A DNA stretch of 33,473 nt from Bacteroidales bacterium UBA5382 (GCA_002409745.1 DHOU01000006.1:1-33473); one strand, 5' to 3'. Numbered from the stretch's first letter, positions 10,031-19,699 are shown. Notes: a model not told the origin generated them from the letters alone. Translations and numbers: made by a program.

Positions 10031-11746
10031 TTACTTTTCAGGCATGAGTTTATAATAACCCATATCTTCAATGCGTGATTTTGTGACCGAATTATAGTTT
10101 TTAATCACCTCAACTTGTCCGTAATGAATATATACTTCGGCGGAACGGCGAAATAACTCGGGATTCCGGTTGGCATCCTGCAACAACAGATGCCCCATGA
10201 TGATATGTCCTGCACATTCCACCAAACGGCGTGCGTGGAAATCGAGATAATCTTCATCTTTGGGAGTTGTAACCAATTCCACCAACTTCTCATACATTTG
10301 CGCCATCTTCGAAAGGGCCCTTTTTAACGGCTCCAGTTCGGGTACAACCACTTCCTTTTCGTATTCCCTGATTTGTTGCAAATACGTTCCGGTGGTGACG
10401 TGGCGGATGGCTGCAACAACCTGCAATTGGGTCGTTCCTTCGTAGATATTCGTGATACGCGCGTCGCGATAGAGCCGTTCGCACTTGTAATCTTTCATAT
10501 ATCCCGATCCGCCGTGCACCTGGATGGCGTCGTACGCATTCTGATTGGCATACTCGCTCGTCATTCCTTTTCCGAGCGGTGTGAAGGCGTCGGCCAAGCG
10601 CGAATAATGTTTCATTTCGGTGCGCTCTTCGGGAGTGAGTTTGCGTTCCTTCGAGATGTCCTCGAGCGTTTTGTACATATCCACAAAGCGAGCGGTTTCG
10701 TAGAGCATGGTTCGGGAAGCATCGGTCTTGGCACGTATATTCGCAATCATTTCATATACAGCAGGAAACTCGATGATCGGTTTACCGAACTGCCGGCGTT
10801 CGATGGCGTAGTTGTATGCTTCTCGGTAAGCAGCGTCGGAGAGCCCGACGGATTGCGCCATGATACCCAAACGAGCGCCGTTCATGAGCGACATCACATA
10901 GCGAATCAGTCCCATGCGGCGGGTGCCGATCAGCTCGGCTTTGGCATTCTTAAATACCAATTCGCAAGTGGGAGCGCCCTTGATACCCATTTTATTTTCG
11001 ATGCGGCGTACGGTAACGCCTCCCTGTTTTTTATCATAAACGAACATCGATAATCCGCGCGCATCTTTAGTGCCTTCTTCCGAACGCGCCAACACGAGAT
11101 GGATATCGGCATCGCCATTTGTGATGAAGCGTTTTACCCCGTTGAGATACCATTGCCCTTCTGTTTCATTGTAAGAAGCCTTGAGCATGACGGCCTGCAA
11201 GTCCGATCCTGCATCGGGCTCGGTGAGATCCATCGACATGGTTTCGCCTTTCACGATGCGAGGCAGATATTTATTTTTCTGCTGTTCTTCGGCAAATTCA
11301 TAGATGGTTTCGCCGCAATCCTGCAACATCCAGATGTTTTGGAAGCTGGCGTCGGCGCGGCTCACCATGTCGGCCGACATCATATAAGGAACCATCGAAA
11401 AATTGAGTCCGCCGTATTTGCGATGCAGTCCCATACCCATCAGTTCAGCCTTGTTCAAGGCTTCGAGATTGCGACGAGTAGGTTCGGCGTATGTTACGCG
11501 GCCATCGTGGATGGTAGGGCCGCTTTGGTCGACTGCTTCGGCATTGGGTTCGATGATTTCGGCACAGATTTCGCCGACCACTTCGAGTACTTTATCGTAA
11601 CTGTCCATGGTGTCTTCAAAGTCTATGGGCGCATACTCATAGTTGTCTTTGTCTGTATAATTTCTTTCCTTCAGTTCGACAATACGCTTCATCAGCGGGT
11701 GCTGAAGATGATGCCTGAACTGCGGGGTGTCAATATAATAATTCAT
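10031..11746 (-). CDS. Acyl-CoA dehydrogenase, long form with C-terminal extension
   Basis: A FAD enzyme that introduces an alpha-beta double bond in acyl-CoA, or runs in reverse as an enoyl-CoA reductase in anaerobes, passing electrons through ETF. Motifs include MDLTEPDAGSD (172-182), RFITNGD (206-212), the second ACAD signature around QVHGGSGYMKDY (409-420) and the catalytic base Glu436 in NIYEGTTQLQ. At 571 residues it is longer than the usual 380. A charged insert lies at about 355-385 and a helical extension at about 450-571. It is the last gene of an operon, 6 bases after etfA. The substrate cannot be read from sequence. The local base composition looks richer in G+C than the flanks. 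Confidence 0.93.
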   Translation of the reverse strand: MNYYIDTPQFRHHLQHPLMKRIVELKERNYTDKDNYEYAPIDFEDTMDSYDKVLEVVGEICAEIIEPNAEAVDQSGPTIHDGRVTYAEPTRRNLEALNKAELMGMGLHRKYGGLNFSMVPYMMSADMVSRADASFQNIWMLQDCGETIYEFAEEQQKNKYLPRIVKGETMSMDLTEPDAGSDLQAVMLKASYNETEGQWYLNGVKRFITNGDADIHLVLARSEEGTKDARGLSMFVYDKKQGGVTVRRIENKMGIKGAPTCELVFKNAKAELIGTRRMGLIRYVMSLMNGARLGIMAQSVGLSDAAYREAYNYAIERRQFGKPIIEFPAVYEMIANIRAKTDASRTMLYETARFVDMYKTLEDISKERKLTPEERTEMKHYSRLADAFTPLGKGMTSEYANQNAYDAIQVHGGSGYMKDYKCERLYRDARITNIYEGTTQLQVVAAIRHVTTGTYLQQIREYEKEVVVPELEPLKRALSKMAQMYEKLVELVTTPKDEDYLDFHARRLVECAGHIIMGHLLLQDANRNPELFRRSAEVYIHYGQVEVIKNYNSVTKSRIEDMGYYKLMPEK

Positions 11747-11752
11747 ACTTTT

Positions 11753-12772
11753 TTACTTGCTATTCTTTTTATAATACTTAATCATTTTAGGAATCACCGT
11801 TTCCACTTCGCCGGTAATGACATAATCGGCCATCGTATTGATGGGCGCATTGGCATCGTTATTAATGGAAATAATGATGGAGCTGTCCTGCATTCCGGCA
11901 ACATGCTGTATTTGTCCGGAGATACCGCAGGCGATGTACAGTTTGGGACGCACGGTGACCCCCGTTTGCCCTATTTGGCGCTCGTGCTCGGCAAATCCCG
12001 CATCGACAGCGGCGCGCGAAGCTCCCACTTCGCCACCCAGCACATCGGCCAAGTCGTAAAGCAAGTCGAAGTTCTCTTTCGAGCCCACTCCATAGCCTCC
12101 GGCAATGATGATGGGCGCATTTTTAATATTGACTTTCGATTTTTCGATATGCCGTTCAATGACGGCCACCGCAAAATCGTCGGCATTCACATAGTCATTT
12201 ACGTCATGCTCCACAATTTCGCCTTTGTAAAGCGGGTCGAGCACTTCTTTTTTCATCACACCCTCGCGCACGGTCGCCATTTGAGGACGATGGTCGGGGT
12301 TGATGATCCATGCCACGATGTTGCCTCCGAAAGCGGGGCGGATTTGATAAAGCAGATTCTTATAGGTCTTTCCCGCCTTTCTATCTTCATGATCGCCTAT
12401 CTCCAGCGAAGTACAGTCGGCGGTGAGGCCGCTACCCAGCGAGGAGGATACTCGGGGCCCGAGGTCGCGTCCGATGATCGTCGCGCCCATCAGGCATATC
12501 TGAGGCTTGATTTGCTTAAAGAGATTAACCAATATGGACGTGTGCGGCAGGGTGGTGTAGGGCGACAGGCGCGCATCGTTGAAAATATGCAGCACGTCGA
12601 CGCCGTAAGGGAAAACCTGTTTGCCTACTTCGCCCAGATGGTTTCCGATAGCGACGGCTTCGAGTTTACAACCGAGCTGATCGGCCAGCGAGCGTCCTTT
12701 GGTCAGCAGTTCGAGACTCACGTCGGCTACGGCGCCCTCATCCGTTTCTATATATACGATAATATTGTTCAT
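11753..12772 (-). CDS. etfA: Electron transfer flavoprotein alpha subunit
   Basis: The FAD-carrying subunit of the ETF heterodimer, which takes electrons from the adjacent acyl-CoA dehydrogenase or delivers them to it. The C-terminal FAD domain shows GASRAAVDAGF (250-260), GQTG (268-271), CGISGQIQHVAGM (282-294) and ISINNDANAPI (301-311). The N-terminal half holds the alpha/beta domain that packs on EtfB, including GATIIGRDLGPR (96-107). At 339 residues it has normal length. It begins 7 bases after the etfB stop and ends 6 bases before the dehydrogenase start, so all three are co-transcribed. Confidence 0.95.
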   Translation of the reverse strand: MNNIIVYIETDEGAVADVSLELLTKGRSLADQLGCKLEAVAIGNHLGEVGKQVFPYGVDVLHIFNDARLSPYTTLPHTSILVNLFKQIKPQICLMGATIIGRDLGPRVSSSLGSGLTADCTSLEIGDHEDRKAGKTYKNLLYQIRPAFGGNIVAWIINPDHRPQMATVREGVMKKEVLDPLYKGEIVEHDVNDYVNADDFAVAVIERHIEKSKVNIKNAPIIIAGGYGVGSKENFDLLYDLADVLGGEVGASRAAVDAGFAEHERQIGQTGVTVRPKLYIACGISGQIQHVAGMQDSSIIISINNDANAPINTMADYVITGEVETVIPKMIKYYKKNSK

Positions 12773-12779
12773 AATTCTG

Positions 12780-13652
12780 TTATCCGATTGTGTGATTAGC
12801 GATTAGTTCTATCATGAGCTGTTCGATTTCATCATCGGAACCGCTCAGGTGCTTGCTTTCTTTGGTTTGGAAGACGACATTTTCGATTTTCTTCACCTTT
12901 GTAGGCGAGCCCGACAACCCGCAAAGCTCGATGTCTGCATCCACGTCGGCGACCCCCCATTCTGTGAGATTCAGATAAGGACGGGTGCTGTAAATGTCGA
13001 TGTAATCGATGTTTTCGGCTTGGCGCTCCGTGACCGTTTTGGCATGTTTGAACTTTAGCAGCAGTTTCGCATTTCGTGGGCGGCAGGTACGCGCCGAACC
13101 GTTTACCGTAACAAGCAGAGGTAACGGACTTTCTACCGTTTCCACCCCATTTTCGAGACGTCGTTTCACCCGCGCCTTACCGTTATTGATTTCTTCTATT
13201 TCCTCGGCATAGGTAACTTGAGGGATGTTCAGCTTTTCCGCGACTTGCGGCCCTACTTGTGCCGTATCGCCATCAATAGCCTGGCGGCCGCAGATAATCA
13301 GATCGTATTTACCTATTTTCCGTACAGCCGTCGATAAAGCGTATGAAGTGGCCAGCGTATCGGCACCAGCAAAAGCTCGGTCGGTGAGCAATACACCGTC
13401 GTCCGCTCCCCTGAAGAGACCTTCGCGCAGAATGTCAGCCGCGCGACCGGGCCCCATGGTGAGCATGGTGATCGTGGAACCGGGATACCGGTCTTTTATG
13501 CCTAATGCCTGTTCGAGCGCATTGAGGTCTTCAGGATTAAAAATAGCGGGCAAGGCCCCTCTATTGACAGTTCCGTCGGCTTTCATCGCATCCTTCCCGA
13601 TATTTCGCGTATCAGGCACTTGCTTCGCCAACACAATAATGTTAAAAGCCAT
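12780..13652 (-). CDS. etfB: Electron transfer flavoprotein beta subunit
   Basis: The nucleotide-binding beta subunit of ETF, first gene of the etfB-etfA-dehydrogenase operon. It starts VLAKQVPDT (7-15), has INPED-like FNPEDLNALEQAL (38-50) and the signature CGRQAIDGDTAQVGPQVAEK (121-140). The DGDTAQVGP segment (127-135) is the form found in ETFs of anaerobes, including electron-bifurcating ones, rather than the mitochondrial DDDxxQTG form. Bifurcation itself is inference. At 290 residues it is somewhat longer than the common 250-270. A -7 promoter box lies about 40 bases upstream. Confidence 0.95.
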   Translation of the reverse strand: MAFNIIVLAKQVPDTRNIGKDAMKADGTVNRGALPAIFNPEDLNALEQALGIKDRYPGSTITMLTMGPGRAADILREGLFRGADDGVLLTDRAFAGADTLATSYALSTAVRKIGKYDLIICGRQAIDGDTAQVGPQVAEKLNIPQVTYAEEIEEINNGKARVKRRLENGVETVESPLPLLVTVNGSARTCRPRNAKLLLKFKHAKTVTERQAENIDYIDIYSTRPYLNLTEWGVADVDADIELCGLSGSPTKVKKIENVVFQTKESKHLSGSDDEIEQLMIELIANHTIG

Positions 13653-13691
13653 GTTTTCTTATATGTTTTTATACGTATTTTTTGAGTGCAG

Positions 13692-13699
13692 CAAATATA
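13692..13699 (-). promoter_or_regulatory. Putative -7 promoter element of the etf operon
   Basis: The minus strand reads TATATTTG (TAnnTTTG), about 40 bases before the etfB ATG. Confidence 0.5.
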
Positions 13700-13772
13700 C
13701 GCAAAATTTTTAACGACTGTATTGTTTTTGCTAAGATTTGTTGGTTGAGGGGAGGTCTTTAGATTGATGAAA

Positions 13773-13803
13773 CCGAGGGTGCCGCTATGAGCGACACCCT
13801 CGG
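13773..13803 (-). terminator. Hairpin after the SusC/SusD operon
   Basis: CCGAGGGTG (13773-13781) pairs perfectly with CACCCTCGG (13795-13803). Inside, CGCT pairs with AGCG around an ATG loop. On the minus strand the tail is only TTT, so it may be a weak terminator or a stabilising 3' hairpin. It lies about 60 bases after the SusD-like stop. Confidence 0.65.
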
Positions 13804-13865
13804 TAAATGGCTGATTCTTGCATAGGCAGAAACGAAAAGACGGATTCGTTTACCCTTGGCAGTTG

Positions 13866-15761
13866 CTACCAGCCGGGGTTCTGTACCAATCCGGGTGTCC
13901 GTCTTAATTCATCTTGCATAATGGGGAATAGATACTGTTGAGGTGTTTTGAAAACACGTTCGTCCGGCACTTCAAAACGAACCATCTTATATTTCTTGCC
14001 GTTTACTTCTATTTTCCCATCGGGATCCTCCACCGGTTTCATCCCGTGAGACCAACGCTGCGTTTTGGGATAGGGCCAACTATCGGCATCTTTATAAGAT
14101 TTTTCTTTTGCTAATTCGGTGGCATCGTCAGCCTCTAAATATAAGCGGGTATGCCAGAAACGATGGTTTTCATAAAACAATTCCACCCGGCGTTCCCGTT
14201 GGATATAATCGTTCATCAAATTTTTGTCGGTTTTAGCCGCCGGAGGAATCGGGGCCATAAAGGCACGGGCGCGTACATTGTTTATCAAGTCGTAAATTTC
14301 CTGATTAGGGCCGGACGTTTCATTTACGGCTTCGCAATACATATAGATAAATTCGGGTAACCGCCAAATTGCCGGCCCGTTAATAGTATGGCCTCCACTT
14401 GATCTTACCCATCCGTCCTTGTAAAATTTACGTAAATAATATCCTGTGTGTGAAGAAGCACTCAAATAGTTCGCTCCTACGGCATCTTTTCCGGAAGCCG
14501 TATTCAATACGGTATTTCCATAAACAGAACCATGGTAACGGATATCGCGATAAAAACGCGGATCTCTTTTTACACTTTCATAAGGATTTTCATCATCATA
14601 TCCGTCCGAAACAGCTCGGCTACCATATATCGGATATCCGTAACCGTCCGGAGCGATATATTCATATTCATCGACCTGTTCCTGCAATGGGCGCTGGCGG
14701 GCATGTCCGTCTTGTGTGGGAGGCAATACATCGCCTGACCATCCTGTGTCTTTGCCTCGTGTTACAAACCAAACCCATTCTTGTTGAATCGATTGCATAT
14801 CATAAAACATATCCCATAAACGTTTGTATACTTTGCTGTTATTTGTATTTTTACCGTTTATATCCCCAAAATCATCCGCTCCGTAAGCCGTATAAAGCCG
14901 ATACCGTAAGTTGCCGCTGTTGTCTTTTGCATCCAACACCGCTTTTGCCGCTTTTTTGACAGCCTCCCACCGCGAAGCATCATACGTATATTGATCTTTG
15001 AAGACACGGGTATCATTTGGAAATTTTCCGCCGTTCCACATAGGAGTGGCCGCAATCCACAGGGCCATCGCCTTCAACCCCAGACAGGCGCCTTTATCGA
15101 CCCTTCCGAAGTGATTCCCTCCATAAGAAGCATCGACCCTTTCATAAGCCGCTTCGGCATCCGCAATAATTCTTGCAACGGCATCATGAACGGATAATTT
15201 TTCAAAAACCATTTCATCATCAGGATTTACGACATAATCAACATAAGGGATCTCCCCGTAAGACCTCAATAACAGAAAATGCAGATATCCTCTCAGAAAA
15301 TAGGTTTCCCCCACTCGGCGGGTAATATCCCCCTCGCCTCCCGCTTGAGGATTATCGGGAGTATTATATTTTTCCACACCTGCTAAAATAATATTGGCTC
15401 TTCGAACTTTACCCCACAAATCCCACCAATATTGGCCGCAACTGCTTCGGTCGGGCATTCCCTGCGATGGCCCGTAATTTCCGATATGAAACTGATGGGG
15501 AATGGCAGCCTCATGACTACTGGCACTACACTCGTCAGTGACGGCAGCCGAAGAAAAATGGTTAAAGTAAATCAACGGATGATTCGCCCATTTACAATTA
15601 TCATATAAATCGGTTACTAATTGATTCACATAATCGTAGCGCGTGAAAACATCTTTTTCATTTTTCTTATCATCGGGAGTTCTATCTAAATAATCATCAT
15701 TGCATGAAACGATAAACAATGTGCAGATGATAAAGGTAATTAAACTTTTTATTTTATTCAT
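13866..15761 (-). CDS. SusD/RagB-family nutrient-binding outer membrane lipoprotein
   Basis: The extracellular lid partner of the SusC-like porter, which captures a glycan or peptide and passes it to the pore. The 631-residue protein has a lipoprotein signal with FIVSC and Cys20, followed by NDDYLDRTPDD, a typical SusD N-terminus. TPR-like helical segments follow, including WWDLWGKVRRANIIL (about 112-126), GETYFLRGYLHFLLLRSYGEIPYVD (split here only by length) and LGLKAMALWIAATPMWNGG. The C-terminus has FYENHRFWHTRLY and the closing YLFPIMQDELRRTPGLVQNPGW-type ending, usual for the family. The gene starts 19 bases after the SusC-like stop. No hydrolase neighbours indicate the substrate. Confidence 0.95.
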   Translation of the reverse strand: MNKIKSLITFIICTLFIVSCNDDYLDRTPDDKKNEKDVFTRYDYVNQLVTDLYDNCKWANHPLIYFNHFSSAAVTDECSASSHEAAIPHQFHIGNYGPSQGMPDRSSCGQYWWDLWGKVRRANIILAGVEKYNTPDNPQAGGEGDITRRVGETYFLRGYLHFLLLRSYGEIPYVDYVVNPDDEMVFEKLSVHDAVARIIADAEAAYERVDASYGGNHFGRVDKGACLGLKAMALWIAATPMWNGGKFPNDTRVFKDQYTYDASRWEAVKKAAKAVLDAKDNSGNLRYRLYTAYGADDFGDINGKNTNNSKVYKRLWDMFYDMQSIQQEWVWFVTRGKDTGWSGDVLPPTQDGHARQRPLQEQVDEYEYIAPDGYGYPIYGSRAVSDGYDDENPYESVKRDPRFYRDIRYHGSVYGNTVLNTASGKDAVGANYLSASSHTGYYLRKFYKDGWVRSSGGHTINGPAIWRLPEFIYMYCEAVNETSGPNQEIYDLINNVRARAFMAPIPPAAKTDKNLMNDYIQRERRVELFYENHRFWHTRLYLEADDATELAKEKSYKDADSWPYPKTQRWSHGMKPVEDPDGKIEVNGKKYKMVRFEVPDERVFKTPQQYLFPIMQDELRRTPGLVQNPGW

Positions 15762-15780
15762 TTCTTCTATTTTTAATCGG

Positions 15781-18700
15781 TTAATACGTTATGTCGACAC
15801 CAAAATTGAAAACTCGCTGTACCGGATACCAATCTCCGCTGCCTTCTCTGATTTCAGGGTCCACATCTAAATCGTTTAATCTATCGAAAGTGAGTACATT
15901 TAGTCCTTGAACATAAAACCGTACATTTTGAAAACCGGCAAAACGAATCATTTTTTGTGGAAGGGAATATCCGATTTCTACGTTCTTGACCCGCATGTAA
16001 GAGCCATCCCATAACGCCAAACTGCTATTCCCATTTTTGTTATTTGAATTTGCACCATAGGTCAATCTGGGATAAGTTGCTACGTCTTTTGTGGCTTCCG
16101 TCCATCGATTCAAATGCCATTTTTTTACTTTACCCACTTGATCCTGATAATAATCGGGGAAGTCATATACGGCGGCTCCATTTAATAGAATACTACTATT
16201 TGTGGCTCCCTGCAACAAGATGGAAAAATCCAATCCTTTATAGGATATTCCTAATGGAATACCGAACTGGATTTCGGGATTTCTCGGATATCCATAGAAC
16301 GTACGGTCATGCTCATTATCAATGGCGCCGTCTCCGTTCAAATCTTTGTAAACCACATCGCCTGGATACAATTTCCCCCACGGTTGAAATCCTTTGCCTT
16401 CATTCATTGTATTTAATTTATCGGCTTCCGCCTGATCATACACAAAATGATCTACTTCGTATACAAAATGTTCGCCTACTCTTTTTCCGGTATTTCTCCT
16501 CCATTCGTTATCATAAGAAATTTCGTTCATGAATTTGATTTTATTGCGGGCAAAGGTAAAGTTCGGCTTAATGTAATAGCGAAAATGTTTCCCTATCTTA
16601 CCGGTCCATCCGATCTCAAAATCAATACCCCTGTTATCGACAATACCCGAATTAATAAAAGGAGCGTCTTTCCCCACAATATCCGGAAACCCGAGTTTAT
16701 CTCCGCCCCCTAAGTTGGTGATGATGTCATAACGATGTTCAAAGAAAGCATCAATGGCAAAGGACAATTGATTTTTAAACAAGGCGCCGTCCAAGCCGAT
16801 ATTCAGTTTCCGAGCCTTTTCCCAAGTCAGGTTCGGATTGGCAAAATTACCTTCTGTTAACCCGTTATTTCCATTTCCAAATTGATCCACGCCAAAATTA
16901 TACCCGTTTCCACCGGTGTAAAATTGCAAGTAGGCGAAACGGTCGCCATCATTATCGGAGATTTTATCGCTACCTACTAATCCATAAGATCCTCTTAATT
17001 TTAAGTGATTCAACCAACTATTTGTCCGTTCCATAAATTTTTCTTCCGTGACAACCCATCCGATGGATCCCGCAGGGAAAAAGCCGAAGCGCTTACCGGG
17101 TGCAAAATTTTCCGATCCATTGTATCCCATATTGAATTCGGCTAAATATTTATTTGCATACGCATAAGTCGCACGCCCTGTAACACCTTGATAACGATAT
17201 TCCACTCGATTGTCATACGTGCGGCTGGATCGATTAAATAAAACAAGCCCCGAAACATCATGCAATCCGAATGAACGGGCATAATCCAATTTCAGTTGAT
17301 AGTATGTTTTACTTTGAGCCGCATTATGCGAGAATCCGTTTCCAATGGTTTCATCAATATCATACCATGGATTTCCTTTTATGTAAGCGCCGTCATAATT
17401 AGCATTGGTAATATAATATTCCCCGTAATTCCCTACCGCAGGCTGAAAAGTGGCGTAACGCCCATACGTGGCATATCCGTCGGCTCTTGTGGAAAGCACG
17501 CGATTGATCCAGCGCCCCTCTTCTGCATCGTACGAAAAAACGCCTTCTATTTTTAAGCCTTTCGTAATAAAATCCAGTTTATGCCCTAATGTGAAAGATC
17601 CGTTTAAATACGTGTTCTTTTCATTGAGCCAGCCTGTGCGGGATAATTCCCCGAGTATATTGAAACGATGAAGCGGATCTCCGTATAATAAACCATACGG
17701 ATTATTTAAAACATAATTCTCATTCTCCGCATTGCCATTCTCCGGAAGGGTAATCGGCAAATAAGGAGGTTGTGTATTCGCAATATAAACAATCCGTCCT
17801 GCCGTAGTACCCGGCGCATTACGATCGGTAATTCGCGCTCCCAAATCGACTTTCGTATAAAAATTATCCGTGATATCCACATCCACATTCGCACGGAAGT
17901 TATACCGTTGAAAAATTGCTTGCGTGTCGTACTGTGTCAGGTTTGTATGTTTGTAATTTCCCGTTTGGTTATAATAATTTGCCATCACATAATATCGCGC
18001 TCTGTTGGACCCGCCTCTGACGGATAAGCTATAATCTTGTTGCGTACCGGGTTTAAAAGCATAATCAAAATAATCCCAATCATACCCCAATCCATCAGAA
18101 TTATCTCCTTTTGCTTTGCGATAATTCGCAATAGCTTCGTCACTGAATAGCGTTAATGTAGAAGGGTTGACGCCGGGATTGCTATTGATCATCGCTTCAT
18201 TATAAAGCGTGGCATAATCGGCAGAACCTAAATAATTCGATAAATTGATCGGTTTGTTGATACCATAGGATGCTTTAAAACTGACGGTAGCTTTTTCCTG
18301 TGCCTGTCCTCGTTTTGTGGTAATAATAATTACCCCGTTGGCCCCTCGGACACCATACGGAGCCGTTGCGGAAGCATCTTTCAAAATAGTGAACGTTTCG
18401 ATTTCCTCCGGTGCGAGATAACGCATATCTCGTTCCACACCGTCCACAATAACAATAGGCGAACTATCGCCATAAGTGCCGAATCCCCTGATTTTGATAT
18501 CGGAAATATCGACTCCCGGTTCTCCTCCACTGTATTGGTTTACCATCAGGCCGGGCATTCTTCCTGCTAATGCATTATTCAGATTAGCCGTAGGGCTTTG
18601 TTTTAAATCTTTCGTGGTGATGGTTGCCACCGATCCCGTAATGGTCGCCAATTTCTGGGTGGTATAACCCACGACAACCAATTCTTCCAATGCCTTGCTG

Positions 18701-19011
18701 TCTTCCACTAAAGTTACGTTTATTAAGGGACGTTCCTCAATCTTAATTTCCTGAGGTTGGAATCCTACATAAGAAAAATACAAGGTAGCTTGTGCATAAG
18801 GAACCGTAATGCTGTAATTTCCATCGATATCGGTAATCGTTCCTACTTTATTCTCTCCTTTCAGGATGATATTTACACCGGGAAGAGGATCTCCTAGATT
18901 ATCAATAACTTTTCCTTTTACGGTATGCTGTTGTGCAAACAAGCATAGGGATAATGCCCACATACAGAGAAATATTCCCCCTTTAAATAAACTTGATTTT
19001 TTACTTTTCAT
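15781..19011 (-). CDS. SusC/RagA-family TonB-linked outer membrane protein
   Basis: A TonB-dependent outer membrane channel of 1076 residues that imports oligosaccharides or peptides with its SusD partner. In order: signal peptide to about Ala26; carboxypeptidase-regulatory-like domain at about 29-103 (VKGKVIDNLGDPLPGVNII, DIDGNYSI); TonB-box region ELVVVGYTTQK (110-120); plug domain at about 121-235 with NALAGRMPGLMV, IRGFGT and GVRGANGVIIITTKRG; then a 22-strand-type barrel ending in the aromatic FNFGVDITY. The ATG at 19009-19011 is preceded by a TATTTTTG -7 box. No anti-sigma interaction (STN) domain is present and no ECF sigma gene is adjacent. It faces the XRE regulator cluster across a 222-base divergent region. 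Confidence 0.96.
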   Translation of the reverse strand: MKSKKSSLFKGGIFLCMWALSLCLFAQQHTVKGKVIDNLGDPLPGVNIILKGENKVGTITDIDGNYSITVPYAQATLYFSYVGFQPQEIKIEERPLINVTLVEDSKALEELVVVGYTTQKLATITGSVATITTKDLKQSPTANLNNALAGRMPGLMVNQYSGGEPGVDISDIKIRGFGTYGDSSPIVIVDGVERDMRYLAPEEIETFTILKDASATAPYGVRGANGVIIITTKRGQAQEKATVSFKASYGINKPINLSNYLGSADYATLYNEAMINSNPGVNPSTLTLFSDEAIANYRKAKGDNSDGLGYDWDYFDYAFKPGTQQDYSLSVRGGSNRARYYVMANYYNQTGNYKHTNLTQYDTQAIFQRYNFRANVDVDITDNFYTKVDLGARITDRNAPGTTAGRIVYIANTQPPYLPITLPENGNAENENYVLNNPYGLLYGDPLHRFNILGELSRTGWLNEKNTYLNGSFTLGHKLDFITKGLKIEGVFSYDAEEGRWINRVLSTRADGYATYGRYATFQPAVGNYGEYYITNANYDGAYIKGNPWYDIDETIGNGFSHNAAQSKTYYQLKLDYARSFGLHDVSGLVLFNRSSRTYDNRVEYRYQGVTGRATYAYANKYLAEFNMGYNGSENFAPGKRFGFFPAGSIGWVVTEEKFMERTNSWLNHLKLRGSYGLVGSDKISDNDGDRFAYLQFYTGGNGYNFGVDQFGNGNNGLTEGNFANPNLTWEKARKLNIGLDGALFKNQLSFAIDAFFEHRYDIITNLGGGDKLGFPDIVGKDAPFINSGIVDNRGIDFEIGWTGKIGKHFRYYIKPNFTFARNKIKFMNEISYDNEWRRNTGKRVGEHFVYEVDHFVYDQAEADKLNTMNEGKGFQPWGKLYPGDVVYKDLNGDGAIDNEHDRTFYGYPRNPEIQFGIPLGISYKGLDFSILLQGATNSSILLNGAAVYDFPDYYQDQVGKVKKWHLNRWTEATKDVATYPRLTYGANSNNKNGNSSLALWDGSYMRVKNVEIGYSLPQKMIRFAGFQNVRFYVQGLNVLTFDRLNDLDVDPEIREGSGDWYPVQRVFNFGVDITY

Positions 19012-19052
19012 TCTTTCATTTGTTTAGATCAATTAATTTTTATGTAACGATG

Positions 19053-19060
19053 CAAAAATA
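19053..19060 (-). promoter_or_regulatory. Putative -7 promoter element of the SusC/SusD operon
   Basis: The minus strand reads TATTTTTG (TAnnTTTG), about 42 bases before the SusC-like ATG. Confidence 0.45.
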
Positions 19061-19145
19061 GCTGGTTAAATGCGTGTATTTCACTATATATAGTTGTATA
19101 ACTTCAAATATTTGAGCGTAAAATACTCCGGATGCTTTTTTTTTG

Positions 19146-19153
19146 TACTTTTG
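19146..19153 (+). promoter_or_regulatory. Putative -7 promoter element of the first XRE gene
   Basis: TACTTTTG matches TAnnTTTG and implies a leader of about 75 bases. The leader contains the inverted repeat AGGATA/TATCCT (19161-19166 and 19188-19193) and TATCGGATAATA (19167-19178). The latter resembles a sequence in the other two promoters of this cluster. Confidence 0.45.
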
Positions 19154-19233
19154 TGGATTAAGGATATATCGGATAATAACCTATACTTATCCTAAGAATT
19201 TATTTTGCATCAACATATAGCATAAAAACAATT

Positions 19234-19689
19234 ATGGGAGTTACTTATGAGGTTAACAGAGCACATTTAGGATACAATGTAAAGCGCTTGCGTGAAATCC
19301 TGGGAGTAAAACAAGAGGATTTGGCAGAAAGGATGCAACTATCGCAACAGTCGATATCGAAACTGGAGAACAAAGAAGAATTAGATAACGATACATTGGA
19401 AAAAGTAGCCGATGCGCTGAACATCCCTTCGGAAACTATAAAGAAGTTTACAGATGAAGGAGCTATTCATATTATATCCAATACCTTTTCGGACAATGCT
19501 TCGATCAATAATTATCCAATCAATAATCCGATCGAGCGAATTGTGCAGTTGTACGATGATAAGGTGAAACTGTATGAAGAGAAAGTCGCGCTTTACGAAC
19601 GGATGTTGAAATCGGAGCAGGAAAAAACGGCTTTGCTGGAAGAACTCGTCAGGAACAAACCCGATGCCGGAACAAAAAAGATTGTATAA
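19234..19689 (+). CDS. XRE-family regulator with C-terminal coiled coil, paralogue 1
   Basis: A 151-residue protein. An XRE/Cro helix-turn-helix lies at about residues 13-70 (LGYNVKRLREILGVKQEDLA, then QLSQQSISKLENKEELDND). A short linker contains ISNTFSDNASINNYPINNPIERIVQLY. A heptad-rich coiled coil follows at about 105-143 (LYDDKVKLYEEKVALYERML, EQEKTALLEELV). It is a DNA-binding protein that probably oligomerises through the coil. Two close paralogues lie 1.1 kb and 1.8 kb downstream. This copy has its own -7 box at 19146 and precedes the Panacea promoter. It is probably an autoregulator of the cluster, which is inference from position. Confidence 0.9.
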   Translation: MGVTYEVNRAHLGYNVKRLREILGVKQEDLAERMQLSQQSISKLENKEELDNDTLEKVADALNIPSETIKKFTDEGAIHIISNTFSDNASINNYPINNPIERIVQLYDDKVKLYEEKVALYERMLKSEQEKTALLEELVRNKPDAGTKKIV

Positions 19690-19699
19690 ATAGAAGTTA

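Noticed and set aside
11099..12799. A 566-codon open frame on the plus strand opposite etfA and the acyl-CoA dehydrogenase
   Set aside because: It lies entirely antisense to genes with intact catalytic motifs, matches no family, and its length is explained by the G+C-rich codon pattern of the opposite strand.
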